Assembly (NCBI GenBank): GCA_020284085.1
Contig: JACEVL010006447.1
Span: forward strand, 1,990,245-2,054,244
Source: Aporrectodea caliginosa
Lineage: Eukaryota; Annelida; Clitellata; Crassiclitellata; Lumbricidae
Length of the DNA stretch: 64,000 nucleotides
Direction of reading: 5' to 3'
The translations under genes and the position numbers were made by a program. The notes under the pieces were generated by a model, which did not search any database, was not told where the DNA came from, and saw nothing but the letters and a program-made list of their open reading frames with translations. Shown here in pieces: positions 1-11,739 of this stretch (positions within the stretch are counted from its first letter, which is position 1; every line of letters begins with the position of its first letter).

Positions 1-3000
1 CATTGCAAGTTCTTAGTTTCATTGGTATATGTCAGACGGCCAAGCACAAGTCATTGCTCTTAATTCTGGTTCATTCAGACAGTAGTGTCACCATAACTGA
101 ATAACCGACATCAGCGAAGCTTATAGGACGTTCTATTTTGTTCAGGATAAATGGGAACAATTGCAATTAATGCTGGTGCAGAAACCATGCATCAGGAATA
201 GCAAAGTTTCATGGTTGTATAATGCGCCACGCTTCAAGATTTCAAGGTAAAGCTTTCAATTCGTCAAGACGAAAAGCCATAATCAAGATAAAGCATACAG
301 TTCGTCCAGACCAATAGGCATAATATATGCAGTTTATACCAGCCATTTATCAAGCGATTGGCTTTACCTCGAACACTTACGAGTTACTAGTAAGTGGTTT
401 GTTTAAGGTGAAGTGAAGCATCTACAAATCAATTCTATATCTAAATAAAGTTGTCAATTGTCTGTTTGCACCTCAGTGAGAGATCTTGAAAGAACTGATT
501 CAGATTTTAACACCTATCTATGGAGGTATGAAAATGGGTGCTAACCATATAATTAATTCCAGTTTAAACTGAGGCATTTATTGCACTAATTAGCGTTGAT
601 GGAAAGTTCCACTGATAATTTAGAGTAGGCATAAATCTATAATGCAGACATCTGCTTCTAAATCACTAAATTACTTGCTCAGATTCGTTCACAAACTATG
701 CGAAAATCAATTGCTTCATCTTGTTCACATAGGTCTGTCTCCAAAAATAAAAACCAAAATTTAGCTGCGAACAACTCAACATTATCTTTAAAAAATCAGA
801 CTTTTTCTTAGCAATGCATCCAAATTATTTGCTCGATAGATTGCTGAAAATGTTCTTTGTTGGCAATGTTGTTTCAGATCAAACACAACTTGCTCGTTGT
901 TTGTTTCGTCTTAATTTCGCAGAATTGCTCGTGAAACATACAACTTGCTGAGGTTTACTTTTAAGTTCGCCAGAATAATTTGTTTTAAGTTGCTGATATA
1001 TTATATTTCTCTGAAATGTGAAATCCCTTTCTTTGAGTGATACAACTTCCTCCTTAAATGAGTCGAAGCCAATGGCGGCCAGGCCCAGTTGGTTATATAA
1101 TGATATCTTATCAACCTGTCAGCAATCATACAATGGGTCAACTCTTCTCAAGATCTAAACTATTGGATCCACAGTTTAACGGCAGCTTATGACAACTGAG
1201 GCCGTTTCCGCCGACAAAGATTATTTTTTGGCATATTACAGCTCAGTTTACAGTCTTAACGCAGTTCAAGATCTAAGCCTTACTGTCCTTTCTTATTGGT
1301 ATCAATTCCTGTAATGGCGATACGCCATTTACGATGATCTTAACTTTTTCTAAAGCTTCACTGAAAGCCTAATGGAAATACTTAAGTCCACCTGAACAAT
1401 CATGGGAGTTTCTTTTAATTGGACAATAAATGTTAAAGGCCTGCATGACATAAAAATGGTTAAAAATAGCCTGGAGCTTTGGTTGTTTGTAGTTTATATT
1501 AGATCCTTCAGCCATTGGCTCCATTTGGAACTAGATGAATTAGACCCTCTCCAACTACTGCGAAGCCTGGCGCCATCAGAAGAAGCTACATGGAAGATTA
1601 CTCGCGCTAGTTACGCATAGCGAGTCTTTAGCGCATCTAGGAGAACCGCTACCACTTGTAGAGAGAGGTGCAACAAAAAGACAGGCATTGTGTGAAGCGG
1701 TAACCGTGAAACAGCCTAGAGATGATGGCAGATTTCCAATTTGGATTCATATTTACTTAAATGAGTTCAGACCCATTGTACTCGGATCCCTAATAATGGT
1801 GTCAAAGCATTCGCCACTGCAGAGGCTTTGCCAACAAGAGTCAGATTTAAATCCAAGATGACTGGATGGTCAGGTCCGACTCCCGATGGGGCTCCAAGGC
1901 GCAACTCGCTCTCCTCCCGCATGAGGTGTTTGGCGTCGGACGTCATCATTCTGAGGACTGATTTCCGTTTAGGTATTATTGCTATTAGAGTGATTATGAT
2001 GGTAATAGTAATAATAGCAACACTAATAAGATAATAATTACTATGATGACGATGATGATGATTATAATAATAACAATGATAATAATGATAGGAAGAATAT
2101 AAATAATAACAGTAATAACCTGCGTTTTACGATTGCTACTGGTAAGCCCCGACTCTGGTGCCATTAGCTACTTCCGTGGCATGACCGAAGATATTATCCT
2201 GTTTGTTATGCATGAACATATATATACATATATATATAATGCTGTCATAGGCGACTACGCTTTTCATAATATGCACGCCGAGATGATTATCATGTGTCAT
2301 TATACTTTGAGCCCAGTGTCTATTCAAGGGAGCGCGCTCAACTGCTATCACCTTGACTACACCAGTGGGCTGCATAACAAACGAAAGAAGGCCAACAGAC
2401 TGTGTACCAGCCCGCTTATGATATCGTTTCAGGTAATCTTCAAAGGCTGCAGCTTTCGAACCTTAGACTACATCGGTTACAAGCCAGCTTCCCTCTTTGC
2501 CATCCAGAATCACCCCTTCATGATATTCTTAATCTGCTTTTCACGCTCGTCCTTTCACCTTTCTCGTTTCCTGTTATCAGTCTTTAGTCCAAGTGAACAG
2601 CGATATCTTCTCAGTGGACCAGAATCCCTCTCTTGCTGTCATTATATCGATCTGTTGTCAGTTCGTCTGTCTCACTCTGTGTGGGGCTGTCATGTTTCAC
2701 TTGAAATTCGTTCATCCTAATCTCACTGACTGCCTCTCGCAACTTGAAAGCTCATGACGTATCATGCGGAACGGAATTCTGTTGTAACAATGCGCGACTA
2801 TCTAGTGCTTAGCCTGCTCGACTGTTAAGGCAAAGGTCGGAGGGTCAACTGCCCGCCTGACAGATAGATGTCTCAAGGCTATTACCCACTACTCTTACAT
2901 AATTTACTCTCAGAACACTGTTGATTATAAGGTGGGGCGGCGAAGCAGGACACTGATCTTATACACTTGATGTACATGGCTGCTCTCTTGGGTAGCCGCA

Positions 3001-4199
3001 GTTACTGCTCTTCCTTCTTATGCTACCTCAACGTCTCCTCCCTGTGTCAGTCTTCTCCGGTAAATCGAAGACCTACAGTCTTAAGAAAGGCAGAGACTCT
3101 TCCATCGTCCATCAGTCACAGCTAATCCTCAGAGGAGCGAAGTCACAGATTTCTAAAACTCAATTCTCATTAAACGGATCCCCCTGTCGGCATTCTTCCT
3201 TGTACCGTGTATATATCTATTTTTAAGCGCTTCAGTCAAAATCAATGAGTAACCTCTTGTAGTATTTTATCAGCTTTTCAACAGATTGAAGTATCTGATG
3301 ACAGTCGAAGGGCGCATAATTCACCGTGTATGACACTGATAGCTCAGTCTCGACGTCATCAGGTGTTTAGACTTCTTTAGTCGTGACCTCTTCAGCGTAA
3401 CAGAACCACTGCAGCGTTCGAAAGGCACTTCTAAAATTGGCTTACAGGTGTATGCCGAACTGCAACTTCAAGCGAAACAGACCTAGGCCAACATGGCAAA
3501 GAGGAACAACATGTGAAATAAAATATTTGAAGTCCTGTAACGGAAAGCGTTCCTCTATCTGCCTAAACTTACTCTCCAGAAGATGTCCAGTGCAGGAATG
3601 CTATTGTGCTTCCGTACGTACGTACACACATACATACGCGCCACCTTGGTTCTGTGTATACAACGATGAGATGATGGCATGATCAGCGGTTGTTACTTGA
3701 AAGGGCTTGACCACCAGTGAAATACCAGTTCAATGAGTTCATGAAACCTATCTCGGCTATTTCTAGTCCGCCATTCCTTAGACTTGATAAATGAATATTG
3801 ACTTAAGAGCGGGGATTCCCAATGGCAGTACTGTTCGTCGGTTGCTGCTGTGTTCGTCTGTGCACCGATAATTAGATAAGGACATCATATTCGGTTTCAG
3901 GGCCAGATGCCTGCATGGACAGACAGACCGACAAGTCAGACGGGTCGATGATGTTTAGAAATGGAGCAGCGAAAGAGATGAGAAGAAGAGGAATCAGAAT
4001 AGGATGTCAGGCAAAGGAATGCTATCAGCTTTGAGTGAAAGATCTGCGCAAAGATGGCAAGAGTTATAGTTTGTCAGTAATTCTGCCGAATGAGCAGCTT
4101 AGGCAACATAGAGTGATTTTCAAAGTGTAGGATTGAGGTGACGGAAGGGCAGAGGATGGTCAGATTCCACTTCGCTCAGGCTGCAGCTCTTCCGCTCTT
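1..4199. other. non-coding stretch, no supported gene
   Basis: Ordinary A+T-rich sequence with scattered short open frames, none with a recognisable domain, splice context or codon signature. The only local structure is a short degenerate ATR-type trinucleotide patch at about 2010-2110. The longest open frame here (2133-2720, plus) starts in a TATA-rich stretch and shows no family features, so it is not called. Confidence 0.5.
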
Positions 4200-4204
4200 A
4201 TTAG

Positions 4205-4278
4205 GGCGCAGGAGGAGCGGGTTGAGAGGAGTGGGTTGAGAGGAGTGGGTTGAGAGGAGTGGGTTGAGAGGAGTGGTT
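4205..4278. repeat. 16-bp tandem repeat
   Basis: About four and a half copies of a GTGGGTTGAGAGGAGT unit lie head to tail. The copies are nearly identical, so the expansion is recent. No gene overlaps it convincingly. Confidence 0.85.
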
Positions 4279-4658
4279 TGGCTGTGAATAACTGACGATA
4301 GGAGGACGGGAGTGTGCTGTAGATAAAAGATACGAATTGAACTCTATTCGTTGGGTATTTTATGCCAGTGAAGTTATTTGAGAAAAGAAGTGATGTGACT
4401 GAGTTTGGAAGGGCCATGCAGTGACGGAATTCTGTATAGCTTGAAGGTGATTCGTTTGGGTGGTGTCTATATTTAGGAACAGTGAATTGTGAGTAGTCTA
4501 GTTTATTTTGGACTATAGATCTGCTCATATATCATATGAGGTTTTGCAATCCAGCAAAGGGCGGATACTGCGAGGGTACTAGGAGGTAGTAACGGTGTTT
4601 GTGGATGTATTATCTAGGTTGAGGGAATTTTCCTTAGTAGGTCACGCAGGCCTATAAT

Positions 4659-5522
4659 CAGTGATGGGCACAATTCTATTTTGAAAATACTTTTCTATTT
4701 TCAAAATAGAAAATACTATTTTATTTTCTATTTTCAAAATACTTTTCAAAAAGTATTTTGTAAAAGTATTTTCAAAATAGTTTTGAAAAGTATTTTGAAG
4801 AATTCAAAATACTTTTCCAAAATACTTTCCAAAATACTTTTGTAAAGTACTTTTCAGAAATAAATCTTACAAAACTTCTGCCAAAATTATTATTTTAATG
4901 TTAAAATGTTTAAATAAAATAATATTCTGGCCAAATCAACTACTTGTGAGTTTGTTATATCAGGATATAATATATCAAGGTTCTCTGTTTGGTGTTCTTT
5001 TTTTGCATTACACCTATACATACCTATATCAAGAACTGTTCTTGGTGAATGAGTGTTTTCCATTGCAAGACCAACATTTTGGAACTCCCTTCCTGTGTAT
5101 GTGCGCTCTGATGAGTGGCTTGTGTTTACTTCGTCCTCAACTTAAAAATTGTCTCTTTGAAACCGCTTATCCGCCATCATAGGCTGCCTATCTGTCTTCA
5201 TGTTAAGGACTAATCTTCTGGATATAATTACCTGAATACGGCTTCATTTTGGTGTGCCATCGGTCTATTCTAATAGAAATTACTAATTGCAATTACAGTT
5301 ATATCAATGCTTGAAGTCATTAGAAACTACAGATTACTGTCAAGCACACTAATGCGATGTAATGGTACACACTAGTGAGTAGCAATAAAAATATAAAATG
5401 TTGATTAATTTTCGCAAAAGTATTTTGAAAAGCTATTTTCAAAAGTATTTTCAAAATACTTTTGAAAAGTATTTTATTTTCTATTTTCAAAATACTTTTG
5501 AAAAGTATTTTGCCCATCACTG
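4659..5522. mobile_element. non-autonomous hAT-type DNA transposon
   Basis: The element starts with CAGTGATGGGCA and ends with its complement TGCCCATCACTG. It is flanked by a perfect 8-bp duplication, CCTATAAT, at 4651-4658 and 5523-5530. An 8-bp duplication with CAGTG-type ends is the signature of hAT elements. Both subterminal regions (about 4670-4860 and 5410-5510) are packed with short palindromic words of the type CAAAATACTTTTGAAAAGTATTTT, in blocks, which could serve as transposase-binding or fold-back sequence. The 864-bp interior has no transposase reading frame, so mobility would depend on a partner element. Confidence 0.9.
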
Positions 5523-5689
5523 CCTATAATCAGTTCAGTTTTAGATGGGTCCAAGCACAAGTGATTAGATATGCGTAACCACACAAGTGAGAATCTTTTA
5601 CAGTGTGTGAAGAAGTTCGTTGAGATAGAGATGATGGTCAACTATAAGAGTATACTGTGATGAGCGAACTCGGCGGGGTAATGATGGTG

Positions 5690-5791
5690 CACGAGTGGGG
5701 CAGGAATCTCAAAACAAATTTCTGGCAGAGTTTGAACCCCCGACAGTTGCTGATAGATTGACAGTCGTTAACCATTAGGCAATCGGGCACC
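5690..5791 (-). mobile_element. tRNA-derived SINE relic (head region)
   Basis: Read on the minus strand, the head begins GGTGCCCGATTGCCTAATGG, with an A-box-like TTGCCTAATGGTTAAC and a B-box-like GGGTTCAAAC further on, spaced as in a tRNA. The acceptor ends do not pair, so it is not a tRNA gene. The head and the CAGAAATTTG that follows the B box are shared with the copy at 50280-50503, which supports a dispersed family. The 3' limit was not defined. Confidence 0.55.
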
Positions 5792-5989
5792 TCATGAGAA
5801 CATGTCATAAAACCAAACAAAGTTTAAGGTCTTTTGTGTAAAATGTCGTGATGAATGGTAGTATGATGACTGTTAGGTATAGGATTAAAGTTTGTACTGT
5901 TTGGCTGTGTGTAGCATTTGTACTTCATGAGTGAATGAAAGGAAGGAAGGACACAGACAGGGATGGACAGACGAACTAAACGTAAGGAT

Positions 5990-6540
5990 AGATTAGACTG
6001 TTCAGATGGAACGATGTTCTGATATTCAGATGGATGGATAGACTGTTCAGATAGAACGATGTTCTGATATTCAGATGGATGGATAGACTGTTCAGATAGA
6101 ACGATGTTCTGATATTCAGATGGATGGATAGACTGTTCAGATAGAACGATGTTCTGATATTCAGATGGATGGATAGACTGTTCAGATAGAACGATGTTCT
6201 GATATTCAGATGGATGGATAGACTGTTCAGATAGAACGATGTTCTGATATTCAGATGGATGGATAGACTGTTCAGATAGAACGATGTTCTGATATTCAGA
6301 TGGATGGATAGACTGTTCAGATAGAACGATGTTCTGATATTCAGATGGATGGATAGACTGTTCAGATAGAACGATGTTCTGATATTCAGATGGATGGATA
6401 GACTGTTCAGATAGAACGATGTTCTGATATTCAGATGGATGGATAGACTGTTCAGATAGAACGATGTTCTGATATTCAGATGGATGGATAGACTGTTCAG
6501 ATAGAACGATGTTCTGATATTCAGATGGATGGATAGACTG
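5990..6540. repeat. 45-bp minisatellite, about 12 copies
   Basis: A 45-bp unit containing TAGACTGTTCAGATAGAACG and ATGTTCTGATATTCAGATGG is repeated about twelve times with almost no differences; only the first copy differs (GATGG for GATAG). The unit contains a small hairpin, GAAC-GAT-GTTC. The near-identity suggests recent expansion. Confidence 0.95.
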
Positions 6541-6687
6541 GTGGACTGACGAATAGATCGATGAATGGACAGATGAGTGAATAGTTGAACTGTCAGACAG
6601 ATTAGAGAATGGACTGACTAACAGATGGCCAGGCGGATATATTATCTATCGACCTGCCCTTCATATGGAATGATGGGCGGATGCACG

Positions 6688-6979
6688 TATGGAAGGATCG
6701 TATGATAGGATCGTATGGAAGGATCGTATGGAAATGATCGTATGGAAGGATCGTATGGAAGGATCGTATGAAGGATGGAAGGATCGTATGGAAGGATCGT
6801 ATGGAAGGATCGTATGGAAGGATCGTATGGAAGAATCGTATGGAAGGATCGTATGGAAGGATCGTATGGAAGGATCGTATGGAAGGATCGTATGGAAGGA
6901 TCGTATGGAAGGATCGTATGGAAGGATCGTATGGAAGGATCGTATGGAAGGATCGTATGGAAGGATCGTATGGAAGGAT
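6688..6979. repeat. 13-bp minisatellite
   Basis: About 22 copies of the 13-bp unit GGATCGTATGGAA, with a few shortened or changed copies near the start (6720-6780). Because 13 is not a multiple of three, long open frames arise in several frames on both strands; these are artefacts of the repeat and not genes. Confidence 0.95.
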
Positions 6980-7635
6980 AGGTGGACTGACAGATGTGCA
7001 ACTAGAAGAGAAGGAACAGTTTATGATTGGCCATATATGGGGACGGATGGGTGGACGACCAAATGCCGCTAAGCCAGACCTAACCGACACATACCACAGC
7101 TATATACATAGAGAGAGAGAGATTGGTTTTCTTACTTCTGTCAACCTTGGTTGAATCTCGTAGATGTAGAAAATGTCAGTTCTTAAGATCACGTGGTCCT
7201 GGATGTGTTAACTCTGCTTCCTATCGTCAAAAATCAACCGATCTGCCCATGACTATTTATTGAACGAACTTGTGCGTTAGTAGTTTAGTCCAAGTTGTCT
7301 CTGACCAGGTCCATGCCTAATCATCACATAGTTAAATCTCTCCTACGTTAGCTGCTTCAAATCAGATACCTTTAAATTTCGCCTAGTGAACGCCCATTCA
7401 GGATTTTCTTAGCCACCTGGTGATAGGTCGGTCTATTCGCATACCTGTTAATCTAAATAATGATAAAGCTCTTGAGACTGATCTTTAGATTGATCTACGG
7501 TACTTGGAAGCCCCGCCTCAATTACTCTTCTTCAATGGAATATATCTGCCTTGCACTGAATGCCACACTTCAAGAAGCGCCATCGAAGAATCCTTTTGGA
7601 AAATTTTGCAATGTTAGAAAAATAGCAAGTCAATT

Positions 7636-7759
7636 TATATATATATATATATATATATAATTATTATTATTATTTTTTAACCCGAGGTATCTATAATCCT
7701 TCAGGTGTCAGATATTAATAATCAATGTAACTCTGGAGTGGCCATCTTTGTTATTATTA

Positions 7760-7850
<91 letters not shown>

Positions 7851-7998
7851 CATAATCACAATTATCATTATTATTGTTTTTATTATTATCATTATCATTA
7901 TTTATGATTATTAATTTATTATTATTATTATTATTTATGATTATGATTATTATTATTATTATAATTATAATTATTATCATTACTATTTATTTATCTAT

Positions 7999-8085
<87 letters not shown>

Positions 8086-8088
8086 TTA
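7636..8088. repeat. compound (TA)n (ATT)n (TTTA)n microsatellite
   Basis: A short TA run is followed by about 300 bp of mostly ATT and then about 100 bp of pure TTTA/ATTT. The blocks are joined without unique sequence. Open frames made of poly-Ile or poly-Asn here are artefacts. Confidence 0.95.
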
Positions 8089-8099
8089 TTAAGAAAAGC

Positions 8100-8630
8100 G
8101 AAATTACCGTCGTACTTGTAGTTCCGAGAAATGGGACATATAAAAAATCAGATAAGTAATTTTGTAACTAGTTAAAAATTTCAAGAATACTCGTCTTATA
8201 TTTACCATTCCCTCTGATTGGTATTAATTTGAAGGATATTTAGGTGTAAAAACATGATGTCTAGATATGACGTACTGATAAGGTCGGCGTGTTTGCTGGG
8301 TGATCACTTAAGCTGCGCCCATATGAAATCATACACGTTGCCACATGTTCATCGATTGAACAGATATCGTACTGACAGTCATCTAATATTATCGTATGAA
8401 GTGACGAAGATTACGAATGAAGGGCGACGCCCTCTCTTCAGCCATTGCTCTTTATTCTTCAACCGCTTCTGCTAAACAAAACATTACCTTCATAAATTAA
8501 TCAGAATATCTAGTTACGTGTAAAAGAATTTGATAGATTCGACTGGTAAAGCAACTCAAGTAGGTCCTTGACAAATGGCTACAGCGCTGCTTACTGTAAA
8601 AAGCTTAACGATAATCAGAATGGTTACTAT
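8100..8630. other. non-coding spacer
   Basis: Unique-looking sequence between the A/T microsatellites and a decayed tandem array. I see no domain, RNA gene or transposon end. Confidence 0.4.
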
Positions 8631-8639
8631 AGGACAGTC

Positions 8640-9215
8640 GGCATAACAAACTGAATTACGGTTTAAGAATGACGGTTATAGAATACACCGTGCAATAACA
8701 TCGAATAGTGACTTAAAATATGAGTATTATGGAATCGCCTGCACAATAGAAATTAATTACAATTTCAGAATGAGTTCATAGAACAGCCTTAGCATGAGAA
8801 AAAATTGAATTAGGGCCTACGATTTCAGAATGCATGCTACAGATTAACTTGCACAACAGAATTGATTAACGGTTCCATAATGATTATTACAGAATAACCA
8901 GCACATTGATTAATGGTTTCATAATGATTATTATAGAATAACCAGCTCAATATAATAGAATTACGGTTTAAGAACGACTGTAATAGAATAGACTTCACGA
9001 TATATTTGAATTAGGCCTACAGTTTAAGAATCCTACAGTAAGTAAGTAAGTAAGCAAGTATGTATGTAAGTAAGAATAGCCTTTACAATAAAACTGAATA
9101 ACGGTTAAAGAACGGCCGTTCAGAATAGCCCCTACAGGCTACAGTAGAACTGATATATGGCTTATGATGTGGACGGTATAGAATAACCTGCACAATTGAA
9201 TTAAGGTGTAAAGCA
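8640..9215. repeat. old, degenerate tandem array of about 50-57 bp
   Basis: About ten diverged copies share an order of words: ACGGTTTAAGAATGAC, then TATAGAATAACC, then TGCACAATAGAATT. Clear copies begin near 8655, 8870, 8914, 8965 and 9100. Copy lengths vary and divergence is high, so this is a much older expansion than the adjoining 54-bp repeat. A short (AAGT)n run interrupts it at 9036-9075. Confidence 0.6.
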
Positions 9216-9249
9216 ACACGAAGTAAAGAACAAATAATTCCAAACCTTA

Positions 9250-10320
9250 GGTGTAGTAAATTTTCTATTATGCCTGTGGTATGTTGTGTTTCTATACCTT
9301 CTGTTGTTTGACCGTTTTCTATTATGCCTGTTGTATGTTGTGTTTCCATACCTTCTGTTGTTTGACCGATTTCTATTATGCGTGTGGTATGTTGTGTTTC
9401 CATACCTTCTGTTGTTTGACCGTTTTCTATTACTTCTGAGGTATGTTGTGTTTCTATACCTTCTGTTGTTTGACCGTTTTCTATTACTTCTGTGGTATGC
9501 TGTGTTTCCATACCTTCTGTTGTTTGACCGTTTTCTATTATGCCTGTGGTATGTTGTGTTTCCATACCTTCTGTTGTTTGACCGTTTTCTATTATGCCTG
9601 TGGTATGTTGTGTTTCCATACCTTCTGTTGTTTGACCGTTTTCTATTATGCCTGTGGTATGTTGTGTTTCCATACCTTCTGTTGTTTGACCGTTTTCTAT
9701 TACTTCTGAGGTATGTTGTGTTTCTATACCTTCTGTTGTTTGACCGTTTTCTATTATGCCTGTGGTATGTTGTGTTTCCATACCTTCTGTTGTTTTGCCG
9801 TTTTCTATTACTTCTGAGGTATGTTGTGTTTCTATGCCTTCTGTTGTTTGACCGTTTTCTATTATGCCTGTGGTATGTTGTGTTTCCATACCTTCTGTTG
9901 TTTTGCCGTTTTCTATTACTTCTGAGGTATGTTGTGTTTCCATACCTTCTGTTGTTTGACCGTTTTCTATTATGCCTGTGGTATGTTGTGTTTCCATACC
10001 TTCTGTTGTTTGACCGTTTTCTATTTCTTCTGAGATATGTTGTGTTTCTATACCTTCTGTTGTTTGACCGTTTTCTATTATGCCGGTGGTATGTTGTGTT
10101 TCCATACCTGTTGAGTGATCGTGATTTGTTTCCACGTCATGTTTGTCATCAACAGTTTGTGTTGTGTCTTTTGTGTAAACTGTTCCGTTTTCAAGCGATG
10201 CTAGTTTGCCTTTGAAGAAAGGGCTGTTCTTAGTTTGTCTGATTCTGTAAATGTCTTGATGGTTATTGTCTCCGCTCCATTCACGTTGGCTCGAGATTTC
10301 ATATTTAAGGGAAGTTTGGC
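9250..10320 (-). CDS. candidate exon with 54-bp (18-residue) Thr-rich repeats
   Basis: On the minus strand a frame stays open from about 10320 to 9083. It begins with about 70 non-repeated residues (including KYEISSQREWSGDNNHQDIY and LENGTVYTK) and then has about fifteen copies of an 18-residue unit, ETQHTTGIIENGQTTEGM. Variants in the unit (TTG/TSE, II/VI, Q/K) change in blocks. The unit is rich in Thr and Glu, lacks Cys, and is like extracellular mucin-type or adhesive repeats. The open frame upstream of the repeats supports coding on this strand. Against it, 54 is divisible by three, so the plus strand is open too (poly-Leu/Phe), and no clear acceptor or start was found. A donor-like CTAAG|GTTTGG follows the last repeat at about 9245. 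Function unknown; the coding call is uncertain. Confidence 0.35.
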
Positions 10321-10870
10321 CAGCGCTCGATGGTTACTACTAAGTATAGTCGTTATGCTGACCAAATTCCAGGGTGAGTCCAATCTAAATCAAAGTAGAG
10401 AATCAGCCTATTAAGGAAATGAGTCAAGAAAGAGACGTTTTTATTCCGGATCTGAAAACAAGAACAGACTTTTGCTATAGAGCATAACACTCTGAGAAGG
10501 CATTCCTTCCTCATTAGGCTACATTCGAAGTGCAATTTCAGAAGTTAATTTCGAATAACAAGAAATACGCCAATACGATTAATTTTAACATTTTAAATTA
10601 CTCTTATTATTCTATTACAAATTTTAGATCATTTGAGATGCAAGAGTAGTCGAAGGAATAATGTTTTCACCTAAGTTTTAGGTTTTCTACTCAAGCATTA
10701 ATAACAATTTTTTTAAAAAAAAATAAATTCTAGCAACGCATACACTTAACACAGTTCTTTACCCTTGGCATAACTTCTGTTAGGAAGACTTAGCCTACGT
10801 TTAAAGACTGCCATGGATTTTAGCAAGAAAACAGACTGAAATATGATATGGTGTAAGGTTAGGATGCTAT
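10140..10870. other. non-coding spacer beyond the candidate exon
   Basis: Apart from the non-repeated part of the minus-strand candidate exon (to about 10320), this stretch is A+T-rich and shows no recognisable gene or element. Confidence 0.35.
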
Positions 10871-10874
10871 GTGC

Positions 10875-10958
10875 ATACGCTATACAAGTTTCGTGGATAA
10901 AGAGCGCATTACTACAAGTTACATAGCGCTCTTTATCCACGAAACTTGTATAGCGTAT
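10875..10958. repeat. perfect 33-bp inverted repeat, 18-bp loop
   Basis: The arm ATACGCTATACAAGTTTCGT... at 10875-10907 is repeated exactly as its reverse complement at 10926-10958, around an 18-base spacer. The perfect pairing over 33 bp implies a recent inverted duplication, a fold-back element or selection on a hairpin RNA. The perfect stem argues against a typical animal microRNA precursor. Confidence 0.9.
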
Positions 10959-11022
10959 ATTATACGACCTGCGAATATCGTGGTTTAGCTAAACTTTAGC
11001 CGATAGTTGAATATAGATCACA

Positions 11023-11222
11023 CTGGCGTAGTCAGTGTGCGGCCTTTGACAGTCTTTGACAATTTTGTGCCATAGGCGAGGACAAAAATACCACCCGTTA
11101 CTCATAAATGACATCTTTTGACGGAAGTGACCATCATGTATTTTGTCGGAATTTGCCGCCCATTGAAAAGTGCCGCTCTAGGCAGCCGCCTATATCGCCT
11201 ATACCTAAAGTCAGCACTGGAC
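11023..11222. mobile_element. possible degenerate hAT-like end fragments
   Basis: CACTGGCGTAGTCAGTGTG at 11024 and the inverted-looking CCTAAAGTCAGCACTGG ending at 11221 resemble decayed hAT ends, and the sequence CCGCTCTAGGCAGCCGCCTA is like subterminal parts of such elements. No matching target duplication is visible, so this is tentative. Confidence 0.25.
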
Positions 11223-11439
11223 GTAGTGAAGCTAATTTAAGTTTGAACTTAGCCAGCGTCAATATAAAAAAACAGAAGCACATTTGGGTCGCCCAGTTGT
11301 TTTTGGACAGCAGAAAGAGAAAGCAATGTTCCGTGTGCGATGTTAAGAATTTAAAAGCATTTATTTATAGAAATGCCAAAATTGAACGTTCCGTTCAGTT
11401 TTGGATTAGAGGATTATTGTGATGGGCTTTATTTACAAA

Positions 11440-11720
11440 ATCACATAAAAGCTGCTCTGATGGACAATATTCTCGCAGGTTTGGCTGGCCGCGGAAATTT
11501 TAGTTCCTTCTCGAGGTGAACTTGTTCTCTTTGCACGTTCCTCGAAGAGGCAGCGTCGTGCTTTTTTAGTGGTTGGGCCGACCACCTGGAATAAGCTTCC
11601 ACCAGATGGGCGTGTCCTTTTAACCAGGAACTCTGCATACATCTTTCACAAGCTTTTAAAAGCTGTTCTTTTTCGTCGCAATTGAGCCGGGAACACTTCT
11701 GAGTAAGTATATTGTAGAGG
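11440..11720 (+). pseudogene. LINE reverse transcriptase C-terminal relic (CR1/L2-like)
   Basis: Plus-strand translation around 11545-11600 gives RRAFLVVGPTTWNKLPP, which matches the 'R-F-x-x-x-x-P-x-x-W-N-x-L-P' motif near the C-terminus of CR1/L2-type LINE proteins. It continues as LLTRNSAYIFHKLLKAVLF. The rest of the protein is missing, as is usual for 5'-truncated copies. A related segment starting GGGCGTTATTTACGCAATCA lies at about 12084. Confidence 0.6.
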
Positions 11721-11739
11721 CACTATATAATTGCTCTAA

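Noticed and set aside
2133..2720. 195-codon plus-strand frame
   Set aside because: No motif, no splice logic, begins over TA-rich repeats.
5990..6540. CRISPR-like array
   Set aside because: The 45-bp units abut without spacers; it is a eukaryotic minisatellite.
6602..7154. Frames with repeated WKDRMEGSYGRI or PYDPSIRSFHTIL
   Set aside because: Produced by the 13-bp repeat, which is open in all frames; no start or domain context.
9286..10215. 309-codon plus-strand frame of repeated LLLFDRFLLC
   Set aside because: Shadow of the 54-bp repeat; very hydrophobic with no unique flanking protein sequence, while the minus strand has a protein-like flank.
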